Positions 1 to 11,585 of a DNA stretch of 64,000 nucleotides are shown here, one piece after another; position 1 is the stretch's first letter, and every line of letters begins with the position of its first letter. This DNA is from Saccopteryx bilineata (lineage: Eukaryota; Chordata; Mammalia; Chiroptera; Emballonuridae). Below the pieces are notes generated by a model. It was not told the origin of the DNA and did not search any database. It saw nothing but the letters and a program-made list of their open reading frames with translations. The position numbers and the translations under genes were made by a program. Location of the stretch: assembly GCF_036850765.1 (NCBI RefSeq), contig NC_089498.1, positions 51,821,795-51,885,794 on the forward strand. The letters are read 5' to 3'.

Positions 1-529
1 TGTGGGTAACTCCCCACCTTTCTATTTGAGCCCAGCTATGGCCTTGTGATTCTTAACCCAGGACTATTCTTCAACTCCTAAGCAATTGCATACATTTGAG
101 AATGGGGCCATTTCAGAGGGCAGATTTGGTCCTGGAGGAAGCACAGACCAGGTGTAAGAAATGCTGTGAGGAGGGCCGATGGGCAGGGTGTAGGTACAGC
201 AGACCAGGCCTAGGTGCTGCTGGGTGCTTCTGGGTGTTGAGAAAAAACTTAATTTTAATATACTAACACTAGTCATAAGAATAATTTTTAAAATGGGTAT
301 GTTAAAATGTTCAAGGGTTAACTATGTAGTTAATCTGTAATTTTTTGTTAAATTTATATTTTAGTAAAATAATATAAAACAGATTATATAAAAATAATAG
401 ATGTCACTGTTATAAAAATAACAATAAAAAAATCATCAGAACAAATATTTACTTAGGTATTACATGTGCTCAGTAATATTTTACTATTTAATAATAAAAT
501 TTAATGCAAATCTTACAACATAAGGTCAG
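1..529. other. Unassigned AT-rich sequence
   Basis: No coding signal, RNA gene or recognisable repeat is seen. The part after about 240 is strongly AT-rich with many short A and T runs. A 70-codon open frame on the minus strand (64-276) has no recognisable domain and is treated as chance. Confidence 0.5.
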
Positions 530-690
530 TTTTGTTATTTTCATATTACAGATTAAAAACCGATGACTTCAGGAGGTTAAATAACTTGCCCACAATGGAA
601 CATTTTGTAAGTAGTAGAAATTTGAACTTAGGCATCCATTTTCAGGACTGCAATTCATGACCATTATATTTTACAAATTTATACCAAATT
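530..690 (-). repeat. MIR SINE relic
   Basis: The order of motifs matches the reverse complement of the mammalian-wide MIR: a 'attacagatt' block, a 'ggttaaataacttgccca' block, 'agtagtagaaatttgaac', and a terminal 'ttcatgaccattatat'. It is heavily diverged with no visible target duplication, as expected for a very old tRNA-derived SINE. Confidence 0.7.
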
Positions 691-964
691 CATAACTTCT
701 ATACATATCCTTCAAGACATTATATTTATATGCAGGTACATGTATATATTGGTATAAAATTTTATACAAATAAGATCTTACCTGTGCATATTGTTAAGGT
801 AAATCACTTTTTGTTCAACAATCTGTCATGCACCTCTTCCTACAGAAAAAAGCATAGAGGTACAACATTTTAAGGGAAGTATATTATATTTTAAGTTTTT
901 AAAAAGGTATAATCCTATTAAGAAATATCTTTTATATCCTTTTTTTCTAGAAAGATAGTTGACC
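691..964. other. Unassigned sequence
   Basis: AT-rich unique-looking DNA. I recognise nothing in it. Confidence 0.4.
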
Positions 965-1290
965 TTGTGTATCTGTAGGCTCCACAACCACAGATTCAAC
1001 CACCTATAGATAAAAAATATTTGAAAATAAAAATATTACCATGTTGCTAAAGTGTACTACGTAATTAGGCCAACAATGGTCACATCTCTACTGAACATGT
1101 ACAGACTTTTTAGTTCCCATCATTATTCCCTAAACAATACAGTATGACAACTATTTACATATAATTTGCTTTGTATTAGGTGTTGTAAGTAATCTAGAGA
1201 TGATTTAAAGTATATAGGGGATGTGCTGAAGTTATATGAAAGCACCAGGCCATTTTTATAAGGCACTTGAATATCTGTCCATGTCCCTTG
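965..1290. mobile_element. Ancient non-autonomous DNA transposon relic (Tigger/pogo-like)
   Basis: The left part resembles the 'tatccgtgggttccacatccgcggattcaacc' type terminus of old eutherian Tigger/pogo-like MITEs. The core 'ctgaacatgtacagac', 'attattccctaaacaatacag' and 'gtaatctagagatgatttaaag' is a pattern I recall from the same dispersed family. CpG sites have decayed and the outer termini are not clear, so no TA duplication can be shown. Family name not assigned. Confidence 0.55.
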
Positions 1291-1394
1291 CCTGAAGGCC
1301 TCTGCAGAAAACATTTCTACCACCTGAAATGGTCTTCTTTGGGATCTTCTCATGGTTAACTTCCATCACTCATTTCTGAGTGGCTTCAAAGAGG

Positions 1395-1670
1395 TCTTTC
1401 TTAACCACCCGATGTAAAGTATACCCTATCCCAACACAAGTCACTCTTTAACATATCATCCTCTCTCCCTTTCCTTATAGCATTTATTTATAACAAAAAT
1501 ATTTATTTTGTTTTATTACTATTAATTTGTTTTCTATTTCAACCAGCATTACCTGCCCAGTAAAAATAAGAAAATAATTACCATGAACTCAGGGACTTTG
1601 TTAGTCTTGCTTGTGCTATATCTGCAGCACCTTAAACAGTGCTTGGTACCTCAATATATAATTGTGAAAG
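1395..1670 (+). repeat. LINE-2 3' end relic
   Basis: Matches the sense 3' end of L2: 'cactctttaacatatcatcc', 'ccttatagcatttattta', 'catgaactcagggactttgtt', then 'cagcaccttaaacagtgcttgg'. Only the 3' part is present, typical of 5'-truncated L2 copies. No coding remains. Confidence 0.75.
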
Positions 1671-2415
1671 TAATTGCTGTGTATTAATAATTTTCCATAA
1701 ATGTCTTTCCATATGTGTATTTCCAACTAAGTGTACTAATTGCTATGGAGGATCCAAAGTAGATCAGGTAACAATAGTATCATTGACAATCTTCTGGCAT
1801 TTCTACCAAACTTACAACTAAGAACAAAGAGAGATGCAGCTAAAGCAGCAAAGGGAATGAAAAAAATTAAGTGTAATATACTGTACAGATTATATCATTT
1901 ACCCTGGTCCTCAATGGCTTCAAATTACATGAGCAAAAGTTAAGTGAATTTTGAAACAATTACTGGAACACTGCTAACTGAAGCAGAAAATTGTTTTAAT
2001 ACAAGTAGAGGGAGTTATTCTTTGGGTTTGCTTATATACTAAATGCAGCATAGACAAACTGAATTTTGCTGTAAAGTTTTCATATTCTGTAGGATTAATT
2101 CACAATATTTAATTATGTGGCATGTCGTGTAACATTTATGGGAACTTTTTCTCACTCTCTTGTTTAAAATGAGAATCCTGTTTAGTTAGGGCTTTTCAGC
2201 CCTATGAGATATAAATACAGTTAGAGTAAGAATTAGAATTCCAGGGAGCACATTCTGTCCCTAAATCTAGCACTTAATCAGACATTTGTAGTCAAACTAC
2301 TGCCATTTTCTTTTTTCCCACTCAGAAGTAACATTTTTAGGTATTTTTGAAGAATTAATTACTTTCAATTAATTAATTTGTTCCCATTATTGCTTTAATA
2401 ACTTGAATGAATTTC
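1671..2415. other. Unassigned sequence
   Basis: About 0.75 kb of AT-rich DNA. Two short overlapping open frames (1639-1943, plus strand) start partly in the L2 relic and show no domain, so they are not called as genes. Confidence 0.4.
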
Positions 2416-2555
2416 CTTGTGCACATTTCACAGTTGAGGAAACACGCCCAGAGAAGGGCAGGAACGGGCACCAGATTGCAGCGTAGCTAGAAAATAGCAG
2501 AGAAAACCTAGGCCCTCTTTCCAAAGCCGCTTTCTTTCTACAGCATTGTATAACT
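2416..2555 (-). repeat. MIR SINE relic
   Basis: Reverse-complement MIR signature: 'cacagttgaggaaacacgcc', 'gagaagggcaggaacgggca', then a 'ctttccaaagccgctttctttctac' end equivalent to the MIR 'ccaaagcccatgctctttctac' segment. Confidence 0.65.
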
Positions 2556-2710
2556 TTCTGGATTTTAAAAATCTGTAAATGTCATCTGATACAAAGTGGA
2601 GTTATTAAGGCAATTGGGGAGTATTTGATTAGTTTTCATTAATTACTTTATTTTTTGAGTGATTAACCCCAAAGACCCTAGGAATACACATGGCAGAATT
2701 TGTCCTTTTG

Positions 2711-3139
2711 AGCAAGTACATTTTCTTTTTATTAATTTGAGAGACAGACAGACAGACAGAAAGTGAAAGGGAAAAGAGAGATGAGTAGCATCAACTCATA
2801 GTTAGTTCACTTTAGTTGTTCACTGATTGCTTCTCATACATGTATTGACTGGAGTTGTGGGGATGAGGGAGATACTCAAATTGAGCCAGTTAACCTATGC
2901 TCAAACCAGCAACCTTGGGCTCAACCTACCGACCTCGGGCTTCAAGCCAGCAACCTTTGAGCTAGACCCAGAGATTTTGGGATCATATTGATGATCCTGC
3001 GCTCAAGCTGGCAAGCTGTGCTCAAGACAACAAGCCCACACTCAAGCCAGAGACCTTGGGGCTTTGAACTGGAACCTCAACATTCTGGGTCAACACTATT
3101 CACTGTGCCACCACTGGTCAGGCTAAGCAAGTACATTTT
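2711..3139 (-). mobile_element. tRNA-derived SINE, type B, full length
   Basis: Minus-strand copy of about 400 bp. In its own orientation it starts with the tRNA-like head (plus-strand right end '...ttcactgtgccaccactggtcag') and ends in a pyrimidine-rich tail and A run (plus-strand 'ctttttattaatttgagagacagacag'). It is flanked by a perfect 14-bp target-site duplication, agcaagtacatttt, at 2711-2724 and 3126-3139, which fixes the element at 2725-3125. Substitutions against the younger copies here suggest intermediate age. Confidence 0.88.
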
Positions 3140-4224
3140 TAAATGAGTCATTATATCTCCGTTTGACATGACTCGTGGTCTCCATCTTCAAGTACTTGAC
3201 GAACTAAGATAAACACCAACAATTTTACTATCAACAGCAATGTCTTCGTTATATGAACCTCACATCAATTGTAGTATGTGATCAACTTTATTTACAAATG
3301 AGGAAAGAGCATTCCAAGATGGAAACTAATTCCTCAACATCCCAAGGTTCTTTAGAGGGAGCACCAACCTTTGAAACCAGGTTCCCAAGTCCTTGTCTGT
3401 ATCATGCTCTCTCTTCTCTTTATATGGACATTTCTTCTGGGCAATGGTAGTTACAGACAATGAGTATTCCCATACTTCTTTTGTACTTAAAGCTTGACAG
3501 AATGCAGTTTCTTTCAAGTTTTGTCAGAGCCTTGAAGTGAGGGTAACCATATGCTGGGGCTGGAAGTGAGCTAATATGCAGCCAAGATAGGCCAGCATAT
3601 GACATTACTGAACAACAGTCACACCCTCTGTACAGCAGGTGCTTGAATAACACTGTTTTGCTCAATGTCATTTTATTATAACATTGATAAGATGCCATAT
3701 AAAATTAATTCTTGCTAATATCAATTAGCCTATGGTAAAATTGGTTTTGTCATATATCATTTTGCTTAAATGTAAGACTGTAGCAAGAAGGCTGCTGTCT
3801 CAGACCTTTTTGCTGACCCTAGCATCAATATTAACTAAGGACTTACTGTATTCATTACCAAATAAATTGCATGCATCTCTAGGGAATATAGTCAATATAT
3901 ATATGGCATCTTATGAATATTTTTATATTGATTACTTGTTTAAATAAAAATATTTTGGACAAATTGAGTTAAAGAAAATATTGAAATTACTTTCAACATT
4001 CTGCTTCATTGAACTTTTTCTTAATGTGGCTGCTAGAAAATTTAAAATTACATACGTGACTCCCACTATATTTGTACTGGACAGAAATTATCTATCTAAA
4101 TGAAAAAGCAAATTGGCATGAAAATTCTTTCTATATTGATTCTTATTGTCTGTGATGTGGAATCCAAGCCCATGACATGGAAAGCATTGGGTTGTATCTT
4201 TAACCAAGTCATCTCAACTCACTT
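3140..4224. other. Unassigned sequence
   Basis: About 1.1 kb of unique-looking DNA. Several overlapping 60-90-codon open frames on both strands (3253-3947) carry no recognisable domain and show no splice context, so none is called as a gene. Confidence 0.4.
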
Positions 4225-4720
4225 ACCTCCATACTATCTATTTATCATTCACTGGGAAATACAGAGGTGAAAAAGATCAAGTTCCTGTCTATCTGGATGT
4301 TAAGTTAGACAACTATCCACTTAACAGTAATTCAAGATATGATGGGATAGTAAACTACCTTGTGGCTTTAAGAATTTAAGGCTAGAGAGAGAATTTGGGT
4401 AGAGATGGAGGGTCTATCCAGAAGGAATAGCAAAAGCAAACATGAACAATGGGAAAAGAGATGTCATTCAAAGAAGAGGGAGTATACCAGTTAACCCAAA
4501 ATAGAGAACTAGAAAATAAGTAGACAGACAGATGATGATTGAATTGTGGCAGTATTGAATGCCAAGGGGGCAGAGCATTTTTCTTTAATTCATTAGGCTA
4601 TGGAGAGCCACTGAAGGTTTGTCGACATATCAAACTGTAGTTTGATATAAAATGATGGCATATGGATTAGGATTGGAAGAAACTAATTAGAACACTACTG
4701 TAGCTTTTCAGGCAAAAGGA
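4225..4720 (-). repeat. LINE-2 relic
   Basis: Reverse-complement L2. Recognisable pieces are 'gaaatacagaggtgaaaaagatcaagttcctgtc', 'aggaatagcaaaagcaaacatgaacaatggg' and 'ggctatggagagccactgaagg', the last matching an upstream L2 segment. Diverged and broken by small gaps. Confidence 0.6.
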
Positions 4721-6004
4721 ATTGAAGACCCAAAGAAGATGGTGGAGAAGAAATTGATATACAAGATACTTATTTACAGAGTATTATATTATATTGAGAG
4801 ACCTAAAATGGACACATTCTATAGTAGCATTTTATCTTGTGTGTGTGTGCATGTGTGTGTATCCTCCAATGACAGAATTTTCTTTTTGTTCTCCCTTCAT
4901 ATCTAAAGAAGCTTTCTTAAAGTATTAGCTTTCTGTAGCTGTGAGAAAGCCCCTGAGGAGAAGTTGTTTTGTCCATGCTTAGTTCAGAGTTGTAAATGTT
5001 AAAAGTAGCTATGTTTGAAATTTTCTGAACACAAATTTACAAAGAAAGTAATTTCCTTAATGTTAACAGTGCTATTTTTTCCCACTGTCTGATATCCAAA
5101 TTATGTTCATATTCTCTAATCAATTTAAATATTACTAACAAAGCAGAGATAGTTGATATATATTATATATTCCTAGTCTTAGAGTATTTTAACAAACATA
5201 TTTAAAATTGCCAGCAGCTGTTTCAGGGATGAGTAGAAGGATATACCTCTCTTTCCTGTCCCTGACCTATATTATCACTCATTTCTCAAGACAAACTAAG
5301 CATTTCTTAAGAGCAATATTCTTATTTGGATGTGGCAATGTTTTATTAATAAAAATATGAGAGTCAACTCTTTCATTAATTCATAAACCTTGAACTTGAA
5401 CTCAGACATCACTGAAAAGGGTCTTGTTTAGTCCTTCAATACTCATTTATTAAATCTTTTCTATAAAAAGAATGCTTGCACAGGCTTCATTTTTGTCATC
5501 TGAGAAATGTAAAAGCTGGCTTCCTCGAGTGAAAAATTTCTATAATTTAAATCCACTTTTTCCAGTTGTAAAGACTTTGAGCTTCATTTCCAGAAGGAAA
5601 ATAAGGAATCAAACTGCAGAATGGGACTTTCCTAAAGCAAAGCTATAATGAATAGCTGCATTCTGAATCTTGCTTATGGAGTATTTATATAGTTTTCAAG
5701 AAGTTAATGACCTATTTCAAACACTGAATCCCCATTCTGTGTCTGGATTTTAGCTCTTTACCCAAAGCAAAGTATACATCATAGGAACTCCACAGAGAGC
5801 CCATATTTCTAAGGTGTTCTTGCCTCTTGCTGAAAAATAAAGTAGGGAAAGTTTGGAACAGCTTCTCTCTCATTTCAATATGCTAATATTCAAAATAATG
5901 CATAATACTTGTATAGTATAGCTTTAGTCTGGGACAATACAATATAGGGTATTAAAATTACTCTCAAATAGTAGATATACACATACATAGCTTACCTTTC
6001 ATTT
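4721..6004. other. Unassigned sequence with a short GT repeat
   Basis: About 1.3 kb without a recognised gene. A short interrupted (GT)n microsatellite lies near 4839-4861. The rest is AT-rich unique-looking DNA. Confidence 0.4.
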
Positions 6005-6783
6005 AAATACCAATCAACTGCCTGACAGGGTGGTGGCGCAGTGGATAGAGTGTCGGACTGGGATGCAGAGGACCCAGGTTCGAGACCCCGAGGTCGCCAG
6101 CTTGAGCGCGGGCTCATCTGGTTTAAGCAAAGCTCACCAGCATGGTCCCAAGGTCTCTGGCCAGAGCAAAGGGTTACTTGATCTGCTGTAGCCCCACGGT
6201 CAAGCACATATGAGAAAACAATCAATGAACAACTAAGGGCCCTGGCCGGTTGGCTCAGCGATAGAGCGTCTGCCTGGCGTGCGGGGGACCCGGGTTGATT
6301 CCCGGCCAGGGCACATAGGAGAAGTGCCCATTTGCTTCTCCACCCCCCCTCCTTCCTCTCTGTCTCTCTCTTCCCCTCCAACAGCCAAGGCTCCATTGGA
6401 GCAAAGATGGCCCGGGCGCTGGGGATGGCTCCTTGGCCTCTGCCCCAGGCGCTAGAGTGGCTCTGGTTGCGGCAGAGCAACGCCCCGGAGGGGCAGAGCA
6501 TTGCCCCCTAGTGGGCAGAGCGTCTCCCCTGGTGGGCGTGCCGGGTGGATCCCGGTCGGGCGCATGCGGGAGTCTGTCTGCCTGTCTCTCCCGGTTTCCA
6601 GCTTCAGAAAAATACAAAAAAAAAAAAAAGAACAATTAAGGTGTTGCAACGAAAAACTGATGATTAATGCTTCTCATCTCTCTCCGTTCCTGTCTGTCTG
6701 TCCCTATCTATCCCTCTCTCTTACTCTCTGTCTCTGTAAAAAATAAAAAATAATAATAATAATAAATAAATACCAATCAACTG
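6005..6783 (+). mobile_element. tRNA-derived SINE, type B, split by a nested SINE
   Basis: The left part (6021-6238) has the head, a B-box-like 'ggttcgagaccccg' and the 'cgccagcttgagc' body. The right part (about 6642-6767) continues with 'gtgttgcaacgaaaaactgatg', the CTCTCTC/CTGTCTCTGTAAAA end and an AATAAT tail. Together they make one complete element bounded by a perfect 16-bp target duplication (aaataccaatcaactg) at 6005-6020 and 6768-6783. The middle is a later type A insertion. Confidence 0.93.
6227..6641 (+). mobile_element. tRNA-derived SINE, type A (Rhin-1-like), nested
   Basis: Runs from 'gccctggccggttggctcag' at 6239 through the GC-rich body (tandem 'ccctggtgggc' motifs) to 'gcttcagaaaaatac' plus an A tail ending near 6629. 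It inserted into the type B SINE and duplicated its target: gaacaactaagg at 6227-6238 and gaacaattaagg at 6630-6641, one mismatch. The B box reads GGTTGATTCC at about 6294, lacking the C of GGTTCGATTCC, so this copy's internal Pol III promoter is damaged. Confidence 0.93.
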
Positions 6784-6990
6784 GCAGCATAGTACAAGAG
6801 AGATGGCTTTGAAGCAAATTAGGTATATTAATTCAGACTCCAGAGACTTTGGGTTTGATTTAGACAAGTTTCAGAAAATCTCTGAGTCTCAGTGTCCTCA
6901 TTTGAAAATGAGAATTTTAATTCGTTCTACCTCAAAGAATTATTTTTGAGAACTGCTTGAAAGACTATGTACATAAGAAACCAAGAGAAT
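6784..6990 (+). repeat. MIR SINE relic
   Basis: Sense MIR layout: 'catagtacaagagagatggctttg' (head), 'aatctctgagtctcagtgtcctcatttgaaaatgag' (core), 'ctacctcaaagaattatttttgagaactgcttgaaagac' (tail region). It directly abuts the right-hand duplication of the SINE nest. Confidence 0.72.
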
Positions 6991-7571
6991 ACTCATACAC
7001 CCTTCATTGACCTAGTTGAACAAAATACATATGAATTCATAAAGACCCAGACATTTATTTTTTTCATCTGCTTTCCTTTTATTATAAATATGACATACTG
7101 GTAGTTAAATTTGCTTGCTAGTATTTTCAGAAATGGTTGTTTCACTTTATAAAGTTTTATCTTTTTGCAGGACATTTAGATTATGCCTAAATCACTACAT
7201 GTTCTCTAATTATTCCCTTGTATATGATTCCTGAACTGTCATAATTTCCCCCAAGGTAAACATCACTAGGAAGTCAAAGAAAGAATGATTCAAAGATGCG
7301 GATTTAATTAACTACAAAGTTCATTGGCAATATCCTGGAGGGACTGTTTCTTGACAAGCTTATCAAAGACTAGAACATGTTCATTTATTCAACCAGTGGA
7401 TACCTTTTGAGTCCTAATGTTCTTGTGTCATTACTCTAGGCATTAAGTACACAGTGTGCCTTTTTCTTAACATCATGCTTTGTGTTTGGTGCATCTTGGA
7501 AAATACTATGATCCACTCCTTTGGCTGAATTCTGTCAAATTTATATTTCCCTCTGGGTCATATCATCCACA
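6991..7571. other. Unassigned sequence
   Basis: AT-rich DNA, unique-looking. No feature recognised. Confidence 0.4.
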
Positions 7572-7715
7572 CTAGACCAGAGGTTTGGAAATTTAAATGT
7601 AAGAATCACCTGCAGTTTAAAATGGTATTTCTGAGCCTTGGCCAAGTTCTGAAGTAGGACCCAGAAATAAGCCTCATAACCATGAGCTCAGAAGATTCTG
7701 ATCAATGAGCTACTC
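7572..7715. mobile_element. Ancient hAT (MER5A-like) MITE relic
   Basis: The pattern 'agaggtttggaaatttaaatgtaagaatcacctgcag', followed by 'ggacccagaaataagcc' and 'agaagattctgatcaatgagc', resembles the MER5A group of hAT-Charlie MITEs. Termini are decayed and no 8-bp duplication is clear. Tentative. Confidence 0.45.
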
Positions 7716-8180
7716 TACATCTGTGTTCCTTGGTGTTTCTCAAGGTGTTTATATATCCAAAGTATTCTTATCTAAATGGATTTTACTATTTTTTAACAAG
7801 GGGAACTGCTTGCAGGATTTATAGGTGATTTATTCTGGGGGAAAAAACAAACACAAAAATTCCAGTTATAATCAGACTTCTGAAAGAACATACATTCCAC
7901 TATTCAGTTGAAGTAAGCTGATTTATGATTAGAAAATCAACTAAGGCTTGGGATTCAAGTGATCAACTCCATAGCAGTTGGTTAGTAAGAAGATAATCAG
8001 AAAGATTTCTCTTCTGTACCACATAAACTGTAACTAAACTAAACTAAATGTGACTTGAACTTTCAGTCCAGGGGCTAAATATATAGAGAATATTAGTATA
8101 ACGATAATCTTTGATAGTAGCCCAAAAACATAGTTACTTTTCTTTGTTTTCAGTAACACTATGAATATTTGACATGTGCA
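7716..8180. other. Unassigned sequence
   Basis: Unique-looking AT-rich DNA containing short 'actaaactaaactaaa' repetition near 8034-8048. Nothing else recognised. Confidence 0.4.
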
Positions 8181-8608
8181 AAACATTCTGGGCCCTGGCC
8201 GGTTGGCTCAGCGGTAGAGTGTCGGCCTGGCGTGCGGGGGACCTGGGTTCGATTCCCAGCCAGGGCACACAGGAGAAGTGCCCATTTGCTTCTCCACCCC
8301 CACTCCCTCCTTCCTCTCTGTCTCTCTCTTCCCCTCCCACAGCCAAGGCTCCATTGGAGCAAAGATGGCCCGGGCGCTGGGGATGGCTCCTTGGCCTCTG
8401 CCCCAGGCGCTAGAGTGGCTCTGGTCATGGCAGAGCGACGCCCCAGAGGGGCAGAGCATCGCCCCCTGGTGGGCAGAGCATCGCCCCTGGTGGGCGTGCC
8501 AGGTGGATCCTGGCCGGGCGCATGCGGGAGTCTGTCTGACTGTCTCTCCCTGTTTCCAGCTTCAAAAAAATACAAAATAATAATAATAAAAATAAAAAAA
8601 ACATTCTG
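8181..8608 (+). mobile_element. tRNA-derived SINE, type A (Rhin-1-like), full length
   Basis: Begins with the gccctggccggttggctcag head, has an intact B box (GGTTCGATTCC) near 8247 and the full GC-rich body, and ends in an AATAAT/AAAAT-rich tail. The 10-bp duplication aaacattctg at 8181-8190 and 8599-8608 fixes the ends. Low divergence from the other type A copies suggests a fairly recent insertion. Several 70-146-codon open frames inside it are by-products of its GC-rich body. Confidence 0.94.
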
Positions 8609-10682
8609 AATTAATTATAAATTAAAATTTTGTGGGGGGTTTTGTTTGTTTGTTTTGGTTAGCTATGTACATATGAACTTAACATGAGCACATCTAGATG
8701 AACTGTTGTTTTGTCTTGGAGCCTCTCATTAGACAGGCTAGAGAAGAATAATAGTTTCTTGTCAAGTTGTTAACTGGATAGTCATGAACAGTCACCTGTC
8801 ATGAATGTGTTACTTAGCTGCTCTGTACTTACCACTTTGCTAGCTTCTGCTGGTTCAGGCTACAAGAGAAGACAAACATGAAAATGAACAAACTAGCCCA
8901 AACCCTCATGTGAGTCAGTGTACATAGCAAAAGCTTTAGGTAACCAGGGGGGAAATAAATTGTGTTGTAATAGTATCTATACTGTAATATATATAGTGGG
9001 AATTGGCCAGCCTAGGCACCCTGCCTTTCCTGTCCCCTTTGGAAGTATATTGTACATTCAAGTGCAAAACTTGTAAGGGAGTCAGGAAGTCAAAATGATA
9101 AATGGTGAAAGGGTGAAAAGGTTTAAATGGTAAAAGGGTGAAAACAATATTATTTACCATAAGAAAAAAATGTAGAAAACTTGATTTCAATCCAAGAAAG
9201 AAATTTTCTGACAGTAGGAATGTTGTAGAATTATGAGATATATGTGGAATTACTTAGAAATAGGATAAAATAAAGATCATTGAGAAATGATTTAGTCACA
9301 ACCCAACTTGCTAATGAGTGAGGATATGTTAGATAAATTCTCAAGGCCCTTACGAGCTCTGTGGGTTGTGATTTTTTTCCCTGCACGATGATCAGACCAA
9401 TATAGTTTTGACAAATTATTTTATTTTCAGCATCTGTCACAAACACATCCAGGCAGTCAACCTTAAAAACCTAAGTTTTAATAAGAGAGCAGGAAACATC
9501 CCTTTGCAATGAGCTTTCCTTCTCTGTTGTTATAATATAAATAAGAAAACCCAGGCTTGGAGAGATCATCTCCCCACGCACTGCCACCCCTACACACACC
9601 ATTTGCATCCAGAGAATAGGCCGTATATTTAGAACTAAAATCAGTCTTAAGACTCTGGCTAATTTTCATTCTGCCCCCCACACATCTATTGTGGTGTCAC
9701 GTTCCACATAAAGAAGATATTATCATTCTTTTTCACTTTTATGCATTCTCAAACATTTAGATTGTGAAAAGAATATTTTACTCCAGTGAAGAAGATTGTT
9801 CTGTTACCAAAACAAAAACAAAAACAAAACAAAACGAAAAAAACCAAAAAATTTCCTCTCTCTACAAACACAGAGATTTCTTTGCCAAAAAATAATTGCT
9901 TAGCGTAAAATTCCTGTGCTTGTATCATGCATTAGTAAAATCAGTTCTCCTTTCCACAGTACTGCTCGGTCATTGGGTCACCGCAGCACTCAGAATGCGG
10001 GGCTGAAATTTAAAGTTCTGTCAACAGATACAGGTTTACAAAGCTTGGCCATTTGTATTCATTTTAGGGCTGACTTGGCAGTTGGTGAGCTCTCTAGGCA
10101 TTGTGCTTTCCTTCTGTTCCACTTCTGTCATGTAACATTTAGACATAAGGGATGGAGTGGAGTTAGCTCCCCAGTCTGAATTAGAGAAAGGGAAAGGAAA
10201 TGAGATGCCTTTGTGCATTTCCTCAAAATGTTATTGAAACATACCCTGTGCCAAACATCGGTAGGTACCAGGAATGTGGACACGTGGTTGCTTGCCCAGA
10301 AATAACCGATAATCAGGGTGTGTGCTGGATATTGATTTTTCAAATTCAGAAGATTAAATGGTTTGGGAAAGGCTAACATGGATGGGATGCTGTAAAAGTA
10401 CATGGAAAGACCAGTAGAAAAAATTACATGAAATGGTTTCATAAGTAAGAGTTTGTAAGGAAAAGGTTTGTGTGTGTGACTGTATGTATGCAAGAGAGGA
10501 AAACAATTTTGTCGTATTTGAATTCCAAAAAAAGACTTTTAGAGAGGAAATTCACAGCCTTGTTTCAAATGTAAAACATGTCTGTTACTAATTGGTCTTG
10601 GTTCATGGAACATTTATACATGACCACAGAACAGACACCTCACCTAATAAAATCTATCAAGAAATCTAGGGTCAATTTTGTC
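8609..10682. other. Unassigned sequence, about 2 kb
   Basis: No repeat family recognised across most of this stretch. It includes an (AAAAC)n-like tract near 9809-9840. Open frames up to 121 codons (10128-10493, minus) show no domain or homology I can name. A distal regulatory element cannot be excluded or supported from sequence alone. Confidence 0.4.
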
Positions 10683-10794
10683 ACCCTGCCAGGTAGAGTA
10701 TGGTCCCATTATGTTAAGGTTGTGGGTTTGATTCCTGGTCAGGATACATACAAAAATCAACCAATGAATGCATAAATAAGTGGAACATTAAATG

Positions 10795-10838
<44 letters not shown>

Positions 10839-10870
10839 CCCTCCCTTTCTTTCTTATGAATTTAAAAAAG
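10683..10870 (+). mobile_element. VES-like tRNA-derived SINE, 5'-truncated
   Basis: Contains 'ggtagagtatggtccca', a B-box-like 'gggtttgattcctggtcagg', 'atcaaccaatgaatgcataaataagtgg', and an expanded (CT)n tract at about 10797-10850. This is the order of the VES SINE of bats. The very start of the head is missing or diverged. Confidence 0.75.
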
Positions 10871-10880
10871 CTAGGACTTG

Positions 10881-11248
10881 GCCCTGGCCAATTGACTCAG
10901 TGGTAGAGTGTTGGCCCAGCATGTAGAAGTCCAGAGTTCAACTCCCAATCAGGGCACACAGGAGAAGCGCCCATCTGCTTTTCCATCCCTCCCCTACACC
11001 ATCTCTGTCTCACTCTTCCGCTCTCACAACCATGGCTTGAATGGTTCCAGCAAAGTTGGCTCCAGGCACTGAAAATGACTCCATGGCCTCACCTCAGGGG
11101 CTAAAATAGCTTGGTTGCCAAGCAATGGACCAGCTCTCCAGAAGGGCAGAGCATTGTCTGGTGGGGGTCTTTTTGGGTGGATCCTGGTGGAGGTGCATGC
11201 AGGAGTATGTCTCTTCCCCCAACTCTCACTTAATTAAAAAATAATAAG
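10881..11248 (+). mobile_element. tRNA-derived SINE, type A, older diverged copy
   Basis: Starts 'gccctggccaattgactcag' and keeps the type A order ('cagggcacacaggagaagcgccc', 'ggcagagcattg', 'gggtggatcctgg'). It carries many substitutions, has lost part of the body, and ends 'tctcacttaattaaaaaataataa'. It follows directly on the VES-like copy. No clear duplication found. Confidence 0.82.
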
Positions 11249-11585
11249 TCTGACCAGGCGGTGGCGCAGTGGATAGAGCATTGGACTGGGATGCCGAGGA
11301 CCCAGGTTCGAGACCCCGAGGTCGCCAGCTTGAGTGCAGGCTCATCTGGATTGAGCAAAAGCTCACCAGCTTGGACCCAAGGTCGCTGGCTTGAGCAAGG
11401 GGTTACTCAGTCTGCTGAAGGCCCGCTGTCAAGGCACATATGAGAAAGCAATCAATGAACAATTGAGGTGTTGTAATGCGCAACGAAAAACTAATGATTG
11501 ATGCTTCTCTCTCCGTTCCTGTCTGTCTGTCCCTGTCTATTCCTCTCTCTGTCTCTGTTAAAATAATAATAATAATAATAATAAA
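11249..11585 (+). mobile_element. tRNA-derived SINE, type B
   Basis: Starts 'ctgaccaggcggtggcgcag' right after the A/T-rich tail of the preceding type A copy. It has B-box-like 'ggttcgagaccccg', the 'caatcaatgaacaattgagg' and 'acgaaaaactaatgattgatgc' body motifs, and ends CTGTCTCTGTTAAAATAATAATAAT. Close to consensus, so relatively young. Landing in an older SINE's A-rich tail is usual for L1-type target choice. Confidence 0.9.

Noticed and set aside
6239..6300. Functional tRNA gene
   Set aside because: The tRNA-like heads of this and all other SINEs lack a cloverleaf 3' half and continue into SINE bodies with A-rich tails.
8159..8609. Protein-coding frames of 70-146 codons on both strands
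   Set aside because: They lie wholly inside a type A SINE, and near-copies occur in every other type A SINE of the window, so they follow from its GC-rich body.
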